Shown here piece by piece: positions 20,958 to 25,694 of a DNA stretch of 25,694 bases. Numbering within the stretch: the stretch's first letter is position 1; every line of letters starts with the position of its first letter. Under the pieces are notes generated by a model. It was not told the DNA's origin. It did not search any database and saw only the letters and a program-made list of their open reading frames with translations. The translations under genes were made by a program, and so were the position numbers. This DNA comes from a virus: positions 1-25,694 of IMG/VR virus record IMGVR_UViG_3300032086_000415. One strand, given 5' to 3'.

Positions 20958-21104
20958 CTATTTCTTTTTCTTTTTCATTTTAAGCATCATAAAATCTTTT
21001 TTAGAAATTTTACCATCCTTGTTTGCGTCTATTTTTTTCTGCTTGCCCTTTAAAGGTTTTTTATTCTTTTTGGCAGCAGGTGTTTTCATTGCATATCCTG
21101 GCAT
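20958..21104 (-). CDS. 48-residue basic protein with a single EF-hand loop
   Basis: The micro-ORF reads MPGYAMKTPAAKKNKKPLKG, then a canonical-looking calcium loop D-A-N-K-D-G-K-I-S-K-K-D at residues 26-37 (positions 1, 3, 5 = D, N, D; Gly at 6; Ile at 8; acidic 12), followed by FMMLKMKKKKK. Apart from the loop it is almost all Lys. EF-hands bind Ca2+, usually in pairs, so a single loop suggests dimerisation or a dockerin-like structural role. The ATG overlaps the preceding stop (TAATG), and the gene is too short for common length cut-offs. Confidence 0.65.
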   Translation of the reverse strand: MPGYAMKTPAAKKNKKPLKGKQKKIDANKDGKISKKDFMMLKMKKKKK

Positions 21105-21298
21105 TATTTGTATCCTCCTCCAGCTTTTTTATAGGCTTTGGCCATTGCTTGCGCCTTACGCGCACTCCATTGTCCTGCACCCGTTCCATGTGAAGCTTGT
21201 GCTTTAATACGATTAAAGATTCGCTTCCTTAATCCAGGCTTAGTATAATTACCAGCTTGGTTAACTTTTGATTTACTTTTTGTTTTTGCTTTTGCCAT
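21104..21298 (-). CDS. Small basic protein with GQWSARKAQ...KKAGGGY motif
   Basis: A 64-residue protein starting MAKAKTKSKSKVNQAGNYTKP. The motif NYTKPGLRKRIFNRIKAQ (17-34) and the tail GAGQWSARKAQAMAKAYKKAGGGYK (41-64) match a short family I recall from cyanophages, other marine phages and some algal viruses; its role is unknown. Very basic. It starts 26 bases inside the preceding micro-gene and its stop overlaps the next start (TAATG). A nucleic-acid contact role is plausible. Confidence 0.75.
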   Translation of the reverse strand: MAKAKTKSKSKVNQAGNYTKPGLRKRIFNRIKAQASHGTGAGQWSARKAQAMAKAYKKAGGGYK

Positions 21299-21392
21299 TC
21301 TTTAACATTCCTTGTAAAGTTTTAGCTTGACCCGCATGAGTCTTTGAAGCTTTTTTCAATCCCTTAATTACTTTCTTAAGTTTCTTTTTCAT
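21273..21392 (-). CDS. 39-residue Lys-rich micro-protein
   Basis: The micro-ORF reads MKKKLKKVIKGLKKASKTHA and then GQAKTLQGMLKNGKSKNKK. It is an amphipathic, very basic helix. The ATG overlaps the portal stop (TAATG), and an AGGAG lies in the last portal codons, so it is clearly set up for coupled translation. I recall similar 'KKASKTHAGQAKTL' peptides behind the portal gene in other marine phages. No function known. Confidence 0.62.
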   Translation of the reverse strand: MKKKLKKVIKGLKKASKTHAGQAKTLQGMLKNGKSKNKK

Positions 21393-23800
21393 TAAACTCT
21401 CCTTACGGTTGTATTGATTATACCTTCAATATTAGAAGTCATATCAGCTGCAGCATCCATTCCGATCTGTGCTTCTTTTAACTTACGATCTTGATCTTTA
21501 TTTTCATCATCAATCATTAATTTACTTTCTTCTAAGTCCATTTTATCTTCATGTACTTTCATATCGTTCATTAATTTTTGTGCACGTAAAGCTAAATCTT
21601 TTCTTTGTATATCTAACTGTTCTTCAGCTGTAGTTTTATTTTCACCAGCCATAATTTTTTGTTTCTCTTCATCAAACTGATTTACTTTATCTGCAGCCTG
21701 TGCTGCCATTATTGCAATTTGATTTTCCATTTGAGGTGGCATCTGTTGACCAGCCATAATCATTTGTTGTGCTTGAGGATCTTGAATCATCTGTGCCATT
21801 TCTTGTTGATACTTTAATGCAAGGTGATCTTGTATATGCGACATTAATAATTGTTGCATAGCTGGATTACTTTTATACGCAGGGTTTTGTAAAAACATAC
21901 CATGTGTAACAATGTGTGCATCATGATTTTGATCAGGTCTTGGTTGTAAAGGTGCCCCCTTTAACGAAGCCATGTTCTCTGAAATAGGATCAGCAGTGAA
22001 AGGTTGTTGTTGTTGTTTTAAATATCTTTGTGGTTCGTCCACGCCCATCGCTGAAAACAATTCCATACCTATTTGCTCCATGTTGTAAGCAGCTGGGTTT
22101 TGTTGAGCGATGGACATGATGGCGTTTATTTTTGCGATCCTGTGTGCCTCAGTCGGCATATTAGGATCTGATACAGGAATTACATCAATACTTTTCAGAT
22201 TGAAATCTTTCCTAAATATCTGCTGTGCTCCACCTGCCACTTCGTAGGGATACAAATCAGGAAGAAACTCCGAATCTAATCTAGTTAGAATACGAAGATC
22301 TTTAGTCTGTGCGGCATGTAATCGTTTATGCACAGCATTGAACAGCTTTGAAGACTGCTCAAGCAGGGCCATGGTTGTGCCAACTGGCCCATAGTTTGTT
22401 GCATTTTCTACTACGTTATCAGTAGAGTCTGCAAACTGGGATGCGAGTTTAGACGCATAATCCATTAAATTAAATAAAGTTGATGATGGTTCTTTAAACG
22501 GAAGTATTTGTAAAGACTTTCCTAAATCACCAGCGGGTGCATTTACTTCTCTAAATTCACCTGGAGCAATAGGCTCGTCAGGTGCAAGGACACGTAAACC
22601 GTGAGCCTTGAAACCACCTGGCAAGTTCGCAAAGGTTCCAGCATCAATTAATTGACGCATAGAGGAAGTAGCTGTTTTAGTTAATCCACCAATTAAGTGT
22701 ATGTAACCGTAACCATAAAAACCTAAACCTGGAATCATTGTGTAATGCGTAAAGTACATTTTCTTTTTACGCATAGGATCATCTTCATCATAATTTCTTC
22801 TAATTGCTAAAACTGTTCCGTCTCCAGTCATGTGAACAATGTATGGTAATTTAATGCCATCTTGATCTTCATATCCAGGTAAATCTAAATTAGTATGCAT
22901 CTCTAATATTTCTACATAGTCATCATTTTCCCCTGGTTTAGAAACGCCTACAATTTCATCTGAAGTTTCATCAGCTGAACTTTGTTCTACTCCATAGTCT
23001 GCATCAATGTCTACATCTAAAAACATTCCTGCAATTTGCATTTTCTTAATTTCATTTTTAGATATTAAATATTTATGAGTATATCTTTCTGCACTTTCTA
23101 AATTAGAAGCAAAATAATCTACAAAAAAATCTTGTGCTTTGATAAATTCTGTAACTGGTCTTTGTAATGCAGGATTAAAAGAAGTTTTCTTAAACGCTGT
23201 TCCATATAGCGCTACATGAAATAACATCTTGTCTAACTCAGGGCCATACTCTGGCATTTGTATTTGTGTTTGCCAATTTAAAAATTGTCTTACACGATTG
23301 GCTTGTTCTAATTTAGGTTGAGTTTGTGTGCCCATAATTCTAGTTCTAACTGGGCCTTCAGTTGGAAATAATTCTTTATATGCTTTAGCTTGAAACTTTA
23401 CAACTGCTTGTGCAAGAACTGGGTGTGTAACACCACTTGCTCCTGGAAATGCACCAGCACCTTCATCATATTTCAAACCTAATAATTCTATACCTTCTTC
23501 AGCTATTTCATCATACTCTTCTCTTGATGATTTATCTCTATCGTAGCCTTCTTGTAAATTTTTTGAAACTTCTTGTACCTCTGCTTCAGACATTGTTTCT
23601 GCTAAGTTAGCATCGAAGTCCCCCGTCATCATAGGTTCTTCGTCCATGAGACCCATGGCTGTTGCTTCGTCGATTTCTTGTTGATCAGTTAAAGTTATTT
23701 CTGCTCCACCATCTGGTGTTTCAGTTACATCTTGATCGCTAGGCATGCTTGCAGATATTGCATCATCATCCTCTAATTCTATTCTTTTTTCTATAGCCAT
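21392..23800 (-). CDS. Portal protein
   Basis: An 802-residue protein starting MAIEKRIELEDDDAISASMPS, behind AAGGGGAT. The first 110 residues are acidic and linker-like. The core contains REEYDEIAEEGIELLGLKYD, PGASGVTHPVLAQAVVKFQAKAYKELFPTEGPVRT (about 120-154), FYGYGYIHLIGGLTKTATSSMRQLIDAGTFANLPGG (about 351-386) and SSKLFNAVHKRLHAAQTKDLRIL. From about 620 on it is Gln/Met-rich with a long helix (KTTAEEQLDIQRKDLALRAQKL). Length and order fit the long portal proteins of P22-like and related marine phages; twelve copies form the DNA channel. It lies directly after the terminase, with a 9-base gap. Confidence 0.87.
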   Translation of the reverse strand: MAIEKRIELEDDDAISASMPSDQDVTETPDGGAEITLTDQQEIDEATAMGLMDEEPMMTGDFDANLAETMSEAEVQEVSKNLQEGYDRDKSSREEYDEIAEEGIELLGLKYDEGAGAFPGASGVTHPVLAQAVVKFQAKAYKELFPTEGPVRTRIMGTQTQPKLEQANRVRQFLNWQTQIQMPEYGPELDKMLFHVALYGTAFKKTSFNPALQRPVTEFIKAQDFFVDYFASNLESAERYTHKYLISKNEIKKMQIAGMFLDVDIDADYGVEQSSADETSDEIVGVSKPGENDDYVEILEMHTNLDLPGYEDQDGIKLPYIVHMTGDGTVLAIRRNYDEDDPMRKKKMYFTHYTMIPGLGFYGYGYIHLIGGLTKTATSSMRQLIDAGTFANLPGGFKAHGLRVLAPDEPIAPGEFREVNAPAGDLGKSLQILPFKEPSSTLFNLMDYASKLASQFADSTDNVVENATNYGPVGTTMALLEQSSKLFNAVHKRLHAAQTKDLRILTRLDSEFLPDLYPYEVAGGAQQIFRKDFNLKSIDVIPVSDPNMPTEAHRIAKINAIMSIAQQNPAAYNMEQIGMELFSAMGVDEPQRYLKQQQQPFTADPISENMASLKGAPLQPRPDQNHDAHIVTHGMFLQNPAYKSNPAMQQLLMSHIQDHLALKYQQEMAQMIQDPQAQQMIMAGQQMPPQMENQIAIMAAQAADKVNQFDEEKQKIMAGENKTTAEEQLDIQRKDLALRAQKLMNDMKVHEDKMDLEESKLMIDDENKDQDRKLKEAQIGMDAAADMTSNIEGIINTTVRRV

Positions 23801-23809
23801 GTATCCCCT

Positions 23810-25375
23810 TTAGTAGAATTTTCTACTCTCCCTATTATAAATCTCTTGCTCTCGTTTGTCAAGCCAAGTATCAGCTCCATGTGAAACATACCCACCATTT
23901 CTCATCCATATCAATGCTTGTGTAAGTGTGTCCATATAATCATCATGAAGTCCTGCTGGAAAAGCTCTAGTTTCATCTATAACTTCCATAGCCCAATCTT
24001 TTTTAAAAGGGGCAAATATTCGTCTGTTATGAAACAAAGATGTTATAGAATATGCTCTAGCAACTTTATCTCTGTCTGGTTGAAACTCAAATATAGGCAA
24101 ACCTGTTAAACGTAAGTCTTGTATCAAGGATTGACCCGAAGCTTTCTTCTCTATCAGTATAGAATCTGGATTATGTTGATTATATTTTTTAACTGCTTTC
24201 TCTCTAAGTGTCGGATAATCCCATCTTCCTTTTTCTGCCCCCAATAATATTAAGTTAGGTATATCTAATCCTTTAGTAAACACACCCCATGTAGTTATCG
24301 CAGAATAATCTGCAGTTGTTCGTGTAGAAAATGCAGTATCCCATGATTGTATTATGTATTCACACTCAGGTGGGTCTGGATTCTCCCAGTTCTGCCACCA
24401 ATCTAGTTTTATTATGTTACCTTCTTCTGCAGATGGAGCTTGACCGTACAATGCATCAAATTTAAATGGGGGTGTATTGTTTTTTGTGCGGATTATTTCT
24501 TCAGTTGACCAATGAAATCCGTTTTTCTCGTCAGGTTCTGGCCAAAATGACTCACCTAACTGCAATTCTGTGTATTTTTCCGATAAATAACCCTGTTTAA
24601 TTAGTTTTTCACGCGCATCTTCTAGTTTTTCTAAAGAATCTGTAGTATTTAGGGCAGGAATACGCACAACTTCCCACGAATCTGACATAGGAGAGCTATC
24701 TTCTAAAGATAATAGGTGTCCAGCTAAGTCTCTTTCATGCCATCTTGTCATAACTATAACAACTTTACCACCAGGCATAAGTCTTGTACGCAATCCAGAA
24801 GCATACCACTCGTTTAGAGCCTCCCTTCTAGCTTTTGAAAACGCATCTTGCTCTGATATTGGGTCATCTATGATGGCTAAGTGTGCACCAAAACCTGCAA
24901 TACCAGATCCTGAACCAGCTGCGAGGAATGAACCTGCATCTTTACCTTTGTGTTGAAGACTCCAGCTGTTAGCAGAACGATTATCTTTACGAATGTTTAT
25001 TTGTGGAAAGATAGATTTGTATTGTGGGGTATTTACAATATCACGTATGGCGCGGCCGAACCTTGTTGCAAGATCATCACTGTGTGATACAGCAATCTCT
25101 TGCCAATATGGATTCTTACCCAGTGCCCATGCGGGAAAATATGTAGATGTTATTAATGATTTGCTTGAACGGGGGGCAACAAATACCATCAAACGGTCTG
25201 ACTCCCCACTTGCAATTTTCATTAGTTGATCACATAGCAATCTGTGATGCGGCCCAACACTAAAGGATGGGTTCATCAACATAACGAAAGCCAAGAGATC
25301 TTCTCTTGCTTGTTGTACGGCTACTCTGGTAGCGGCGTTTCTATCTTCTGTCGTTAAGGACATATACTTCGTCAC
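23810..25375 (-). CDS. terL: Terminase large subunit (packaging ATPase/nuclease)
   Basis: A 521-residue protein. The ATPase domain has a Walker-A-like APRSSKS (67-73, deviant from PRGSGKS-type loops), Walker B LAIIDDP (166-172) and the coupling motif MTRWHERDL (209-217). The RNase-H-like nuclease domain has WDTAF with D346, D356, E409 in LIEKKASG and the HDDYMDTLTQAL acidic pair (478/479). This enzyme cuts concatemers and pumps DNA into the prohead through the portal. The start is GTG at 25375; the ATG at 25363 (codon 5) is an alternative. The start lies within the small ORF upstream. No small terminase subunit is identifiable in this window. Confidence 0.9.
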   Translation of the reverse strand: MTKYMSLTTEDRNAATRVAVQQAREDLLAFVMLMNPSFSVGPHHRLLCDQLMKIASGESDRLMVFVAPRSSKSLITSTYFPAWALGKNPYWQEIAVSHSDDLATRFGRAIRDIVNTPQYKSIFPQINIRKDNRSANSWSLQHKGKDAGSFLAAGSGSGIAGFGAHLAIIDDPISEQDAFSKARREALNEWYASGLRTRLMPGGKVVIVMTRWHERDLAGHLLSLEDSSPMSDSWEVVRIPALNTTDSLEKLEDAREKLIKQGYLSEKYTELQLGESFWPEPDEKNGFHWSTEEIIRTKNNTPPFKFDALYGQAPSAEEGNIIKLDWWQNWENPDPPECEYIIQSWDTAFSTRTTADYSAITTWGVFTKGLDIPNLILLGAEKGRWDYPTLREKAVKKYNQHNPDSILIEKKASGQSLIQDLRLTGLPIFEFQPDRDKVARAYSITSLFHNRRIFAPFKKDWAMEVIDETRAFPAGLHDDYMDTLTQALIWMRNGGYVSHGADTWLDKREQEIYNRESRKFY

Positions 25376-25454
25376 CCCAAATCACAAGTTGCGTAAAAGC
25401 ATCTTGTGGAGGATTGTTCGGATCGTATATATCCAGATCTGGATTTAAAATCAT
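25341..25454 (-). CDS. 37-residue micro-ORF overlapping the terminase start
   Basis: Reads MILNPDLDIYDPNNPPQDAF and ends LVIWGDEVYVLNDRR. AGGAG sits seven to eight bases before the ATG at 25454; a farther in-frame ATG at 25484 overlaps the previous stop as TAATG and would add ten residues. It is acidic and Pro/Asn-rich, and overlaps the terminase start by about 35 bases, so it may serve mainly to couple terminase translation. No family recognised. Confidence 0.5.
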   Translation of the reverse strand: MILNPDLDIYDPNNPPQDAFTQLVIWGDEVYVLNDRR

Positions 25455-25483
25455 GCTCGTATCTCCTGTTACTTTTACTTGCA

Positions 25484-25687
25484 TTAAAACTTTTTATTAT
25501 AACTAATACCTATTTTATTTTTACCAACGTCTAGTGAAAATCCAGCGTCTTTCATTTTGCCAGCTACACCTTTTACTTTAGTATAGCCAGGTATTTTAGA
25601 TGCTGCCTTATCTGCTTTCTTCAAAACAATTTTCTTTAGTTCGTCTGCAGGATTGGTCATCTTACTATTGGTTGTTGTATTTGACAT
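25484..25687 (-). CDS. Small basic hypothetical protein
   Basis: A 67-residue protein starting MSNTTTNSKMTNPADELKKIV. Residues 10-30 form an amphipathic basic helix, followed by IPGYTKVKGVAGKMKDAGF and a C-terminal beta-hairpin-like FSLDVGKNKIGISYNKKF. It is basic, with no membrane segment. It precedes the terminase, where a small terminase subunit often lies, but it is short and shows no clear DNA-binding helix-turn-helix, so I do not assign that role. Only seven bases upstream are visible, so the start is supported by frame alone. Confidence 0.6.
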   Translation of the reverse strand: MSNTTTNSKMTNPADELKKIVLKKADKAASKIPGYTKVKGVAGKMKDAGFSLDVGKNKIGISYNKKF

Positions 25688-25694
25688 TATCTAC

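Noticed and set aside
25484-25687. Small terminase subunit
   Set aside because: Position is suggestive, but the protein is just 67 residues with no helix-turn-helix or oligomerisation pattern.

Overview
This window is part of a tailed double-stranded DNA phage genome. Every credible gene reads on the minus strand, so transcription runs from high to low coordinates. The DNA is AT-rich, genes are packed tightly, and many stop and start codons overlap (TAATG, ATGA or GTGA). From memory, many of the encoded proteins resemble families typical of uncultured marine phages that infect SAR11/SAR116-like alphaproteobacteria or picocyanobacteria. This could not be verified here, and the host is an inference. 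Features resembling the P22 adaptor (gp4) and stabilisation protein (gp10) hint at a podovirus-like neck, but no tape-measure protein, polymerase or integrase is visible to settle the class. No tRNA, CRISPR array, insertion sequence or attachment site was found, and no gap without a gene exceeds 100 bases.

Layout in transcription order. (1) 25.7-21.4 kb: a small hypothetical protein, a micro-ORF, the large terminase and a long portal protein. (2) 21.4-19.7 kb: eight very small genes, most of them strongly basic. They include a one-EF-hand protein and two short membrane proteins, and several are missed by ordinary length cut-offs. (3) 19.7-18.06 kb: a conserved hypothetical, then a chaperone operon (Hsp20, a 68-aa protein, a GroES-like co-chaperonin) behind a strong sigma70-like promoter. 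(4) 18.0-14.9 kb: scaffold, a head-associated protein, a putative decoration protein and the major capsid protein, led by an AT-rich promoter candidate. (5) 14.8-8.5 kb: beta-rich structural proteins, an XhlA-like membrane protein, a gp4-like adaptor, a repeat protein and fibre-type proteins. (6) 8.5-7.46 kb: a glycine-rich putative adhesin. (7) 7.4-3.05 kb: an overlapping cassette with an HEHD cupin-like protein, a carbamoyltransferase split into two genes, and four double-stranded beta-helix (2OG-Fe(II) oxygenase-type) proteins. (8) 3.0-0 kb: a large gp10-like structural protein, two small proteins and a truncated gene that runs off the left edge.

Packaging, head and tail genes make the virion. 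The chaperone operon probably helps fold phage proteins, or supplies phage-specific co-chaperones to host GroEL. The oxygenase/carbamoyltransferase cassette is the most unusual part: its content suggests hydroxylation followed by O-carbamoylation of an unknown substrate (nucleobase, virion glycan, protein or metabolite). Sequence-level signals include two intergenic promoters that share an AACGTGTTA element, and a recurring TGCCCCC hairpin arm at four gene junctions.
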